From Catonia carolina (taxonomy: Eukaryota > Arthropoda > Insecta > Hemiptera > Achilidae): a stretch of 64,000 nt of DNA. The notes under the pieces are model-generated. The model did not search any database, was not told where the DNA came from, and saw only the letters and a program-made list of their open reading frames with translations. The stretch is taken from NCBI GenBank assembly GCA_035578175.1, contig JAQMRL010000014.1, positions 9,817,274 through 9,881,273 of the forward strand, given 5' to 3'. Positions 1-12,685 of the stretch are shown here, piece after piece. The translations under genes were made by a program, and so were the position numbers. Position 1 is the first letter of the stretch. Each line of letters starts with the position of its first letter.

Positions 1-515
1 CATTGTACTCTGATGATGGTGGATTAACCAAAACACAAATAAATATTGTACTCTGATGATGGTGGATTAACCAAAACACAAATAATTATTGTATTCTGAT
101 GATGGTGGATTAACCAAAACACAAATAAATACTGAACTCTGATGATGGTGGATTAACCAAAACACAAATAATTATTGTACTCTGATGATGGTGGATTAAC
201 CAAAAAACAAAAATAAATATTGTACTCTGATGATGGTGGATTAACCAAAACACAAATAATTATTGTACTCTGATGATGGTGGATTAACCAAAACACAAAT
301 AAATACTGAACTCTTATGATGGTGGATTAACCAAAACACAAATAATTATTGTACTCTGATGATGGTGGATTAACCAAAACACAAAAATAAATATAGTACT
401 CTGATGATGGTGGATTAACCAAAACACAAATAATTATTGTACTCTGATGATGGTGGATTAACCAAAACACAAATAAATATTGTACTCTGATGATGGTGGA
501 TTAACCAAAACACAT
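1..515. repeat. 43-bp minisatellite array with higher-order structure
   Basis: About 12 head-to-tail copies of a 43-bp unit built round CTCTGATGATGGTGGATTAA. The array is cut by the left edge and ends at about 515. Linkers alternate between an 'ataattattgta' form and other forms. The order of types repeats every four units (about 172 bp), which indicates higher-order duplication. No coding potential was seen. Confidence 0.95.
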
Positions 516-683
516 GTAAGTGACAGATGATAGAAACTAAGGCAGCTTGAAAAGGTTAGAGAAGTTTATTACAATGAAATAGAATTGATTCAAGCTGTAG
601 GATGCATTATAAGGATTTATTAATTTTATTTACACCTGCAAATTAAACCATAACATCAACTAATACTGATGCTATGAAGAAAA
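516..683. other. Unassigned spacer
   Basis: AT-rich sequence between the minisatellite and the first DINE-like repeat. No open frame, RNA gene or repeat was recognised. Confidence 0.4.
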
Positions 684-811
684 AATCAGGTACATAACAC
701 TCACATGACTTTCTCTTGTCAATGTAAATAATGAGCAACATACCTAAAGTTTAATCATGAATAAACAATGTAAAATTAAAATCAACCTCTGTTGGACTTA
801 AAATATGACTA

Positions 812-960
812 TTTTTATTTTTATTTTTTGTTTAACGTCCGACTGTTCTACAATTACTGCTAATGCAAACGGTGAAGGATGAAATAATTTTTTTGTAACG
901 TATGAAAATATGCCGTGCCTGAATGGGATTCGAACCCACAGACCAATACAAAATTCGAAA
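812..960 (-). mobile_element. tRNA-derived SINE (type A)
   Basis: Read on the minus strand it has a tRNA-like B box (GGTTCGAATCC-like, near 925-940), the family body, the GACGTTAAAC-type tail and an A-rich end. It is flanked by an 11-12 bp target duplication, aaaatatgact, at 800-810 and 961-971. The A-box part of the head is missing, so the copy is 5'-truncated. Confidence 0.8.
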
Positions 961-1243
961 AAAATATGACTAATTACCTCTAAACCCTGCAGAGAAAAAT
1001 ACTTGTAAATGAAAGTTGTAGGTTATTTTTCCCTATAACTTTGATTATGTACCCTTTTTTATAAATTGAATTACTAAGGCTGAAATCTTAAAAAATCTGA
1101 TTTTTTTATAGATTTTGATGAAAAAAAAAGAAAATCACTTATTGCTGCTAAACTAAGCGTTGTACAGAAAAATGTTGGAAGTAGAAGATGTAGGTTTTTA
1201 AAAGTTCTACAACTTTGATTAAATACACTTTTGCTCTAAAATT

Positions 1244-2557
1244 CGAGGTGTGGCTATTAAATAACAAGACTGATGCTGCTGTGGATCAAGGAGGCATGCG
1301 TCAACCGCCATTAATCAACAGTTGTTTAGTGTGAACCTTTCTCTTTAATATTTAGCTAGTCTCGCTTCTGTAAACACCGTTTAGTCTGAGCCTACGTTCG
1401 TGTTTTGTTGTTTTTTTTTTGTTTTGCCGGATAAAATGGTCAGTGTAATAGTAGAGTAACGAATTATTGTGAAATTTCACTTTAAACTTGGAAAAACTGC
1501 AACTGAAACTTATAATTTACTGAAAGAAGTGTATGGCAGTAAAGGTTTATCGAGAGCATGTGTTTTTGAATGATTTAAGCATTTTAAAGATGCCAGAGAC
1601 GACGTTGAAAATGATTCGCGGCCAGGTCGCCCTTCAACGTCAAAAACGGATGAAAATGTCTAAAAAATAGGTAATTAGATTCGGTCTGACCATCGATTAA
1701 GTATTTGCGCAATAGGTGAAACTGTAGGTACTGATAAAGAATGTGTACAAAAAATTTTACATGACAATTTTAACAAGCGAAAAATATGTGCTAAAATGGT
1801 GCCTAAAATTCTAATGTTTGAACAACAAGAAGCTCGTAAAAATGTTTGTACTGACACTTTGTACGCGATTGAAAATGACCCAAATTTTTTGGAAACAATA
1901 ATAACTTGTGAAGAAACGTGGTTTCTTACTTATGATCTGGAAACAAAGCGCCAATCCATGTACTGGAAGAGCCAAACTTCACCGAGAGCCAAAAGCTCAA
2001 ATGAGCAAGTCAAAATTTAAAGCAATGATGATTGTTTTTTTTTTATATCCATGAGATTGTTTACCTTCACTGGGTAAAGGTCAAACAATTAATCAATTTT
2101 ACTACCTTGAGGTACTTTCTAAACTACATCAAAGAGTAAGGAAAAAACACCCCAAAATGTGGAAGGACAAATCATGGGTTCTCCAACAAGACAATGCGCC
2201 AGCTCATTCCATGTTTTTTGTCAAGAGGTTCCTAGCCAAGTACAGCATCTCAGTGTTAGAATATCCACCTTATTCACCAGATCTTATACCATGTGACTTC
2301 TACCTGTTCCCTAAGGTGACATCTGCATTAAAAGGGACAAGATTTGAGTCTGGGGAAGCTGTAAAAGAGAAAGCGGCACGTGTCCTGAAGGAGCTGACAG
2401 AAGATGACTTCCAGCACTGTTTCCAACAATGGAAAATTCGCATAGAGCGTTGTAGGGATAGAGAAGGAGTGTATATTGAAGGTGACAATAAGTGATTATG
2501 TACAAAATAAAAATAAAATTTTTTACGTCAGTCTCGTTATTTAATAGCCACACCTCG
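1244..2557 (+). mobile_element. mariner element, about 1.3 kb, degenerate
   Basis: Terminal inverted repeats of about 30 bp begin CGAGGTGTGGCTATTAA and end with its complement. TA follows the right end (2558-2559); the left flank is mutated to TT. The inside is a broken mariner transposase (see the pseudogene entry). It sits inside a DINE-like repeat, in the presumed intron after Gap1 exon 5. Related pieces lie at 31972-32315 and 35178-36105. Confidence 0.92.
1436..2495 (+). pseudogene. mariner transposase pseudogene
   Basis: Broken reading frame of a DD34D transposase. The N-terminal region (from about 1436) has early stops. A middle piece (1796-2018) carries CEETWF and YDLETKRQSM, where the first catalytic Asp of the usual D-E-x-W is replaced. 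The C-terminal piece (2157-2495) is open and has QDNAPAH and YSPDLIPCDFYLFP; 34 residues separate its two Asp residues, the mariner spacing. With several stops, a frame change and the lost first Asp, it cannot make an active enzyme. Related C-terminal pieces occur in the two other mariner fragments. Confidence 0.9.
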
Positions 2558-2624
2558 TATAATCATATAGGGCAAGAATAAAAAGTAAAAATATCATTTT
2601 AAAATAAGAATGGTGTAAATTTAC

Positions 2625-2803
2625 CATGCATTGGAAGGACTATGTTGTTGAATGGAAATGGGTATTGTAACTTCGCCTAAGAAAACATTATTGCCAGTTG
2701 CATCGTGGTATAAGGTGACAACAATTTGTGACCATTCTCCATCATTATGGCAAACTTTGTACCTCGTGTCATTACCACGTCCACCAGTGCTGCCTGGAAA
2801 CAT
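2625..2803 (-). CDS. Gap1: Gap1 exon 5
   Basis: The acceptor is TTTTGTTACAG and the donor TG|GTAAAT (2624-2623). It encodes the rest of C2B: IVVTLYHDATGNNVFLGEV and TIPISIQQHSPSNAW. It matches the family's FLGE and HEAWY region. The last codon is split and continues left of the window. Confidence 0.93.
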
Positions 2804-5800
2804 CTGTAACAAAATATAAATAAATAAAAACAATTCTATTGTATAAATAACCCATCGGGTCAGTCTAATGGTAAAGTCATTGCCAAAAATCAACTGTTTA
2901 ATAGTTGATATTTGGAGACAAACGTTCTTGGATGAAATCCTAGTAAAGTACTTTTAATGGATTTGAATATTACAACAATGGTTACCAGTGTATTTTGTTG
3001 GTTGGAGTTCAATCAATCATGCTCTTTTAGCATTGGTTAGCCTGAATCCGTCTAAGACTACAACTCATTTACATATTTATGAAAAAACTTCTATTACCAG
3101 TCGGGTTCTCTAATGGTACCTAACTTTAGTTTTAAGTTTGAACTTCATACAGTATTACGTTTTTGAGATATTTTGTTCACACACACTGACCAATTGCTAA
3201 GAACATGTACCTGTATCCAGTGAAAAGTCGATATCAAAAAAATCGACATTAAAACAAAAATTTCATTCCCTATATTGTTCACGTAGGGCAAGAGAAAGTA
3301 AAAAGGTGACCTAGCACCCCCACTCCGTTTACACGAGTGACTGTCACAGAGCATGCAGTCCAATTGAATTATTATTAAGTATGGAAGTGAGCTAGTAGAT
3401 TTAACCAGAGAACTGAGCTATAATAAAAAAAACCCTTTTATACGACAACATGTCTCATGGCTGGTGACAATTTTTCAAAAAGGCTTACCTTTAACCTATG
3501 GGAAAAACCATAAGTAATTTCTGTATGTATTCTTTAAGAGGAATTGAATATTTTTGTTACCTAATTCCAACTTTGATTCCTTGAATTCTGGTTGAAACCA
3601 GACCTTCAAACCTAATGATTACTGTATCAACTCTTAAAGAGAAATCGAATGTCACTTTTTTTGTTTCCAAATTCTGACTTTTGAGTTCTTGATTTTCAAT
3701 TTTTAGCTACTTCCGGTCGAAACCAAAACTTCAAACCAATTTAGGCTTACCAACTTTTTGTGTAGATTACAAATCCAAAAAAACTGTTAGCATCTTTTGT
3801 AGTTTCTGACATCTGGGTGTGACAGACAGACTACGGAAAATTATAGATGACAATTTTAAATATTGCTAACAATAAGATAGTGAGTTTTATGTGACTTGCT
3901 CACCACTTTGCACACAGCACATTGTGATTGTGCGTGGGTTAAGTACTTGAACGTTCATGCACTCCCAATACACAAACAATTTTATATGCCATGTGTCCAT
4001 CTTTCTAATTATTTTCATATAGTTTCTCCAAATAGATTTGATTTAGGATGTTATAGTATGGTATCTATTGTTGTTTAAATCATTAACCGAAAGGCTGGTT
4101 TGAACCTGTAGAGGTTTTACTAAGTAAAACGAGGAGTGAGGTTGTTTACAATGCCTTCCTCACTGAGTGAAAAAGTATGCTTAACAGCATGCCAGGCCCT
4201 CTGAAAATCACAAATTTTCCACTCTGCAAATGACACCTTCACTTCATTCACCACAGGATCTGGTTGTATAGTGAAATTCATTACTTTCAGAGGAGGTAAC
4301 TCTGATATGTGTCTTTTACACCACTACCTCATCTGTTCCTAAATGATTCAGTCATTTAATTGGCTGACCATGTGATGCGAAACAGAACTATTTATTTTAG
4401 CACTGCAACGAACAGATTGAGTGTAAATAATTTAACACTCCACCTGTCTGTAATGGGCAGATTGGTATCTTTTAGTAATTTTAAAAAATTGTTTAAACTT
4501 TAGTGTGCTGCTCTGTCAGAACATTATTGGAATTGAGACATACATGTTCCAATTATAAACATTCTATTTGTATTATAAAACAACATCACATTATAGTAAA
4601 TTATGTGTCACGGTATTCGAAAACATTTCTTTAGATTCAGGGAATCTCAATATAAAACTTTTATCGATGTACCTAATAAATAATAATGAATTTATATTTT
4701 ACTAAACCATAACAAACCTCGAAAACAAATGTCTCATCAAATACTGGTGAATTTGTCTTCTTTCGTACTTTTGTGCGTCTTGTCTCGACTTTACCGTTTG
4801 TAAGTTTAACAGCAATCGTGGCGAAAGGATCACAACATCCATTGGTTAACGTTAAATCACTACACTCATTTAATTTAACACATAACCTTTCAGCCATCGT
4901 ATCCAAACAATGTTCAAATTTAACGTCCAAATGAACTTTTCCCTGAAACCAAAATTAATTAATTAAAAAAAGTTGTACACTATTAATTTCTAGGTCTACC
5001 CCTAACACCCATCTGCTCAAGTCTTCTGCTACGGAAGGTAATTTCATCACAAAGTGTCAGTGCAGACTTGGTAACATTGCTGTTACCTTCAGATTTATTA
5101 TTTCTGTCGTCTTTCTTCATATACATTACAAATTTTTCAATCGTTAACCAACCGAAGTTGGAATAGATCATGTCAAATAACAAATATAGATAATGAGTCA
5201 TGAGAATACCTTTTGCATATGGATGGGCTATGAGGAAAAGAAGAGAAACCTGACAGTGGTGCCAACCTCAACAGTGAGACACTATATTTTACTGCCATCC
5301 AATTGCACCATTTGTTAACGACATCTTCTTCAGGTGCCTTCTCCATTACGAAGGTTGGCTATCATCATGGTCAATCGTACCTTGTCCACTGCTGCTCTAA
5401 AAAGGTCATGCGACGAGCAGTTAAACGCTTCTCTCAGATTTCTTAACCAGGATATTCGTCTGCGTCCCACCGAGCGTTTACCGAGTTTCCCTTGAATTAT
5501 AAGATGCATAATCTCGTATTTAGGCCCCCTCATGATGTGTCCAAGGTATATCAGTTTTCTTATCTTTATGCTCTGCAGGATTTCCAGCTCTTTCCCCATT
5601 CTTCTGAGGATCTCCATATTTGTGACCCTGTCCGTCCCCGGTATTCGAAGTATTCTCCGGTAGGTCCACATTTCAAACATTGCAGTCAGGTCTCACGTTC
5701 GGTTAACGACATGTTGCCTTTCAATTAAGGGAGTGTGGATCCCTATCCTAAGCAATGTTTGTACCTTTTTCTCAGCAACCACTACAGCTAGAGCTAATTT

Positions 5801-8800
5801 TTTTTTGTATGAAAGGCCACTCTTTGGTACATAATTAGAAAGTGTAGCATTTAATTATGGTAAGAATTTTGATTTTCACAATTTTTTTAAAGACTATTTT
5901 TTTCACCAAAAATTTTTTTTCTCCCACAATTTTCAATATTTTTAAAAACAGCACATTCAATCAATAGAACTGGACTATTAAAATACTCCATAAATATTTC
6001 AGCCCCTTGTACCTTTAGTGGAAGCTGCTGAGAAAACTGTACATAAAGTTCTAAAAATGACTTTTGAGATATTCGCGTTTAAAGTTTGAGAAACAATAAC
6101 ACGAGTGTAAACAAAGACATACCACCACAAAAATAGTGCAGGTAATAAGTTTTTCGGGTATACTGCCAACCTATGAATAAATAATAGAGAGACGGCAATG
6201 TGGAAAAAATAGTATAATAAATCACAGTAAAATATTAATCGAAAGGGAAAATTATTTTGTAAAATTTCATGACAGATGGCAATCACAAAAAATTAATAAA
6301 ATATTTTATAGCTGGCATAGCAACATGATTCTAACGCCATTTTAAACTATATTTTTTACTAAAAAACGTAAAATTGATAATTTTTTCATTCCACACTCCC
6401 CTTAATATTCTTCGTTGTGACCGACACTTTTTCCACTTAAAACCCCATTTCCTTTTAAATTTTTCTTAACGTACAAAGTTTCTAACTAAAATTTAGCCTT
6501 TCTTTCAAAACCGGTAATAACATTTCACATGTCTGCATCACTTTCCTTTAAATATAACCGTTTCCTTTATTTATCAGGAGTCAAAAAAACTGTAGATGAA
6601 GAATTACCTTCTTCACTGTCGTTAACGTCTTTCTTTATATTTCGATTTGTGGAAAGAGAAATATCACAGTAGGTAGCCAGTCACTCACGGCTTTTGTTAA
6701 AAGGCATGGAAAGGTATTTTTGTTTAGCTTCAACTTCACAGCATTTTATTACACTGCATATTAGATTTTGTTTAGCGCTGTGAATAGTTCAACAGCGTTT
6801 CCAAGAAACCGACATTTCTGTTTATGGTAAGAAACAGTTGTATTCGTACAGTTAACCTACAAAATTTAAGTTTCCTCGAAATTTCCATAGCGTCATGTAT
6901 ATACGGAGGCAAGTGCATACTGCGTAGTGTTTAACGGTTACGTTTTAGAGAAGGCCAGCGTTATTGTGTATTAACGTTTATACGGTATTATTTTATAATG
7001 AATATTAAGTAAAGTTGGTTAAGTTTATTAACATTTTGAAGACTGACATTTTTTTTTGTAGTTTTGCCCATGGACTGCCATTTTCCGGGATTTTTAAAAA
7101 ATTGTAACAAATCAACCATTGGTCATAAATTCAAAAAGTAAAGATTAAATTAAAGATCATAATTAGTAGATTACTAAAATTATAATGATAAAGATGCTTG
7201 ACTGAAGAGAGGCATGTTTTCTTGAATTTAAAAACTTTTTCACCGTACAATGATAATATATAAGAATAATAAAATGAATTATATGAGTTAAATTCTTACA
7301 AACTAATTACCTATTTCTAATAACCAATTTACTTTTTTATTTCTTAAGTAAAATTTAAAAAAAAACAACTAAGTATTATAATACCGAACTAATAACTTAC
7401 AACAACGCGCAGAAGTACGGCAGATCGCTTGCTCATGCTCGATAACATCGAAGCTGTAAAAGTCGATATATTTGATAAAATCTGACAACATTAGGACTAT
7501 GAGTGTATTAGATTCAGAATAAACTAAATTAAGGGACAGCATAGATGGCAATCGTATACGACAAGAGCTAATGGATATAAAACCAAGTGAAATAGGCGCC
7601 CGTATCGTACACGTGTGGCCCGTCCTGAAAGTGTTAATTGTTATTTATTGTAAGTAATTTACTTGTAGATTTTAGACACTTAATTTAATTTTAATAAATA
7701 CTTGAATTTTATACTACAGTGTGTTAATTATTTAATTTACCCAGATCCCGGAACAGACCTTAGAGATAAGTCACAACATTTTAATTTTCATACCTGAACT
7801 TCGGTATCTGGATTAACTGGTCGAATCTGAAACCAATGATCTTTGTTGTGATACAGTTGTAACTCTTCTCTTTTGATAGCGACTTTACCAACAACTCTGT
7901 CTGTTTTATCATGATCGTAAACATACACACTCAAATATCGAAATCTTCTGGGAACACTAAATTGAAACTCTTCGCCAAAAAATGGGCTGAAACAAAATTA
8001 ATAAATTAAACTCACCCTTGATTAGTACACACATAAATCTAATACGATCACTGTAAATGGCAGTAATAAATAAAATGCACGAGATTATGGAATAGGTAAT
8101 CAACTTCAAGACAGGATCAAACGAACACGATGACACTGCCGAATACGATGATGACAACACGTTTTTTTTTATGAACGAGGAAATACTGAAAGCATTTAGA
8201 ATGGTTAAACGCGAGCTAAATCTTCATTAAAATCTTCTGTATTAAATGTTTCTTCACTTAAATAAGTTACTTTTGTTGGAAACAAAATAAATTTTGGCAG
8301 AAAAACACAAAGGAAAATTACTGACTTTTTTACAAAATGATTTTACGCCGGACATAATTGTACAGTTTAGTTGTTACGTTTAAAGAAATAAAGTCAGTTT
8401 AGTGTACAGTGCAACGTACAATACTGCAAGTTTTTTTTATTGTAATTTACATGAGTGTTTATTAGTCTAAAAATTAAGGGGAGATGGCATGATGGTTTTA
8501 CATCAAAATTTCGATTTTTGGTTTATGTTTTTCAATAGTTTAGGCCTAGATTTACCAGAAAAAACTCTAAATTGCGTCAAAAAAAATTTTTTTTTATGAA
8601 AAAATTAAGTTTTAATTATGTTTACACAGAAAAATTATCATGTTACCATGAATGAATATTTTTCACAATTTTATACTTCGCGTTTTAGTGCAAAGAAAAT
8701 TTTAGTTTTTAAAATATCTGCATCACTGTTTTTTGTATTCTCAGCTTTTGTTTCAGCTTTCTAAACAACTGTTGATGGGAAATTTACTTGTTTTTGTACA

Positions 8801-11800
8801 TTTTGTTTTTGATTTGTGCCTTCTTGTTTCTTGTGTTATCCCATAAGTTTAGATTTTAAACACTAGGTACATTTTTCTCAGAAATCAATAAATCTACCAG
8901 GCTGAAATTTTTACCGAGTTAATTATCTTGTATATCCACATATACCGACATTTTTATGAATTCCTCAGATGCTCCAAAAATTAGTAATACGCAAAAAACG
9001 TAGAAAACAATTTGCAAAAAATTAATGTTATTCGTAATATTTAAAAAAAATGATATGGTCCAAAGATTAAATTGAAAAAATGTCAGTAGCTCAAGAAGAA
9101 ACCCGACACCTATGGTGTATAAAGTCTAATTTCTCTATATTTTACCAATCCTATGAAAAATGTACCTAAAAATAGCAAATTTAACATAGGCGGGATACAA
9201 AGTACAGTCTTAAGATGAAAAACTTTAGTTTTTTCAGCTGCTGTAGATATTCCAAATGGTGCAAATATGTACACGAAAATGTAAATACATAACTATTATT
9301 CATTTAAAAGTTCTTATTTTAAAAAAAAAATCTTTTTTAATGTGAATTTTAGCTACTTACATAAATGTACTTTTGTAATAGTTTTAGTTTTGATGTTACA
9401 TTGCATAATACAGTGTTATATTATTTATAATTAGTGATTTTATTGTCTGCCAATAACCCAAATGCAATAAATACAGTTAAACATCATCAGTACATGGATT
9501 ATTCCATATAATAAAGTTTCTATTTAACAAATTTTTTTGAAAGTCCCGTGATGATTCGCTATATGGAAGTTTGACTGTATTTCCAAACTCGATTTCTAAA
9601 AAATTGACATAAAGGCAATACTTTCTTTCCCTATACTATATATTCCCTATATTATATAGGGCTTAAGAAAGTAAAAGATGCAGTTAATTACACGCAAATA
9701 AAACAAAACTTACTAAAACCCTATATATTCCCTATATTATATAGGGCTTAAGAAAGTAAAAGATACAGTTAATTACACGCAAATAAAACAAAACTTACTT
9801 TAGAGTTCTTTCAATAGTAGATGTTCTAAAAATTTCTTCTTGATCTAAAGACAATGCACAATACACATCACGATTTGCAACGGAACTGTGATTTCTATTT
9901 GGCAGGTTTTTCGCTTCTCCTGTAAAAAACGCAACAAATTTATAAATTAAATTATATTCGTTACAAAGACCGTATGGATAATTTTATTTTTAAAATAAAA
10001 CTAAACAATTTTTAAAAGTTTTCTATAAATTTTCTACAAATTTTGTTTTAAACATTTACTTGTTTGTTACCCATTTAATAAAATTAATGTATTTCAAACC
10101 TAAAGAAAACATATTTTCCGAAACTCAATTTTGTGTATTTCATTAGATATCTCTGAAATTACTATAGTTACAGCTGTGGGACATACTTTACTTGATTTTT
10201 CAGCTAATTTTGCATAAAACCTATTCAATTAACAACCTTAATTAACGCTCTACAAATTAAATCGCTTCAATAGCCGTTAACTCGATAAGGAAGCGATTCC
10301 GGACCAATGGATTACACTGATACATGGATGGTTTTTCTTATTTTTACCTGCATAATCACTTCCTACAAATTCAGCTTGGAACGAAATAATGAAGAGTTTT
10401 GGACTTAAAATAAGTAGAGAGAAGAGTGAAGTACTGGTTTTTGGAAGGGATAGGGGTATTGGTGGGATTATTACACTGGAAGGAGAGACATTGAAGCTGG
10501 TGAAAAATTTTAAATATCCAGGGAGTGAGATTTCAGAAGACGGAAAAATAACAAAACTGTGGCAAAAAGGAGGAAATATATACAAAGCGATAAAACACTT
10601 GTTATGGGACAGAAAGATATCAGAGAAGGCCAAATTAATGATGTATACGTTGTAATACATACCAGCAGTTTAAAGAGTGGAAACGTGGGGGATGAATGAG
10701 AGGAATTGGAGTAGATTACAGGCAAGGGGGATGAACTTCTTAAGAGCAATAAAGGGTAGGACAAGGAGAGATAGAATAAAGAATACCGAGATTAGAGCGG
10801 AGCTAAATGTGGAATGTATGAAGAGAGGGTGGAGAAAATGAGGATAAAATGGTATGGCGATGTGAAGAGAATGGGGGAGGAAAGGTTACCTAGAAGGATG
10901 GAAGGAACAAGATCAAGAGGACGACCAAGAAAGAGATGGATGGACAGAGGAACATGGAGAGCTAGGTGAACACCCAGACCCGGCGACAGCAGGAACAGAC
11001 ACTGGATATGTATGTAATCAGTTTCTCCTGAAACACTTTTTATATTCATATAAAACAAAAGAAAGAAAAGAAGTCTCAATAGTAATTAATATGGAACATT
11101 TGAAATGAAAGCTTGATAATGTACAATTTTCAGATAAACATCAAAAATTACTTCTAGGCTCAGATTATGATAATTATTAACAATGCAAATATTTACGAAC
11201 GACTGAAGTAATAAAAATTGTTTATTCGAATATTTTACAAAATTATTCTTTTAACTTTACATTTGTCTTTTAAAAAATTATTTATTGTATTTTCAGCCAT
11301 TCCTAAGACACAAATATTGCTGACTATGCCAGAAATCTACAGTTTTAGTGAGCAAGCGTTTATAAAATGCAACAGTAGTTTTACTACATCGAGAAAATAA
11401 ATTGATTCAATCATAGAATTTAAATTACAAATAAATATCTTCTTTAAGGCAATGCACGAGTGGAATTCATAAAATTCTACAATTAGTACCGGTTTCAAAT
11501 TTGTATAGATTTTTCCCTCTGATAATGAGGGTTTTTGTTTATTTTTTTTCTACATTTTAAACTTCTTCATGAAATTTTATTTATAATTATTATGCGTGTT
11601 TGTATTGAGGAACATTCATACGCGTTGTTATATTAATGCAATTAAGAAAGTCATAGTTATTTTCACTGATTGGGGAATCTGGGGGGCCAGCCAGGCCCCC
11701 CCCAGACACGTATCCAGAAGGGTGCAAAGGGGGTATCTGCCCCCCATGAAATATATATATACTTAAAACAATTAGAAAATAGCTTAAATTTTATGCTTTA

Positions 11801-12645
11801 TCATTTAAATTTTCTGCATGTTAGTGTGTACAAAAAATTGATTTTGAGCCATAAAATGTTATGTTTATTAAAAATCTGGTGTGAAACACTCACACAACTT
11901 TCTCTTGCCAGTGCAAATAATTAACAATAAACCTAACATTAGTAATAAAACATTAAAAATAAACAAAAAACTAACCTCAATAAACATAAACCAATTTTAA
12001 TCAATAAAATATGAAAGACGCAAAATTTAAATCGATCTCAGTTTGCCTTAAAAATACGGAAAATCGCTCTTTCACGCTAAACTAGGCTCTGTAAAGAAAA
12101 ATGCTCTAAATAAAAGTTGTAGATCTTTTAATTTTCTATAAATTTAATTATTACACTTTTGTCATAAAATGCATACTAAGGCCGAAATCTTAAAAAAAAA
12201 TCGCTTTTTTACATGTTTTCGAGAGAAAAAACAAAATCGCTAATTACCGCTAAACTAAGCGTTACACCAAAAAATGCTTAAAAAAAATTGTAGAATGTTA
12301 AATTCTCTACATTTTTTATTATATAAATTTTTGCGCTAAAATGCATATTAACGCCGTAATCTTAAAAAAACACTTTTTTACGTAAAAACAGACTTACCAA
12401 GAATTTCAGCAAACACGTCACCTACCCTATCTTGTAGCGCATAAAAATTTTAGTAAATGATGTGATTTTTAAAAAATCTTAGGAGCCATTTTTGAGAAAA
12501 TCGCAAAAAAGTGAAAAATTACACGAATAAACTACTACTTCCGATTGACCGATTTTGATGAAAATGTTCATGTCGGGTCCGGTAGTGGTATGTAACTTAA
12601 GTTTTAAGTTTGAAGTTCGTACGATGATCCGTTCTTGTTCTGTTC

Positions 12646-12685
<40 letters not shown>

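Larger units (their letters stand above)
686..2590 (-). mobile_element. DINE-1/HINE-like repeat, split by a SINE and a mariner
   Basis: The 3' part (686-811, 961-1243) matches the family consensus, including the stem-loop side and the inverted-repeat core (here CTTTCTCTTGTC). The other terminus is at 2561-2590 (atagggcaagaataaaaagt). A tRNA SINE (812-960) and a mariner (1244-2557) interrupt it, so it is the oldest of the three. Strand follows the proposed family orientation, with the ACTTTCTCTTGCC end as 5'. Confidence 0.7.

Noticed and set aside
1..515. Hammerhead ribozyme core (CTGATGA recurs in every minisatellite unit)
   Set aside because: After the TGGT...ACCA pairing the required GAAA is missing (AAAC instead) and no stem III or cleavage triplet follows.
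1..515. CRISPR-like array
   Set aside because: There are no unique spacers; the whole 43-bp unit is repeated, and the context is eukaryotic.
686..2590. Classical TIR (cut-and-paste) MITE interpretation of the DINE-like repeat
   Set aside because: The inverted 13-mers are not at the very ends on the stem-loop side, and no constant target duplication was seen.
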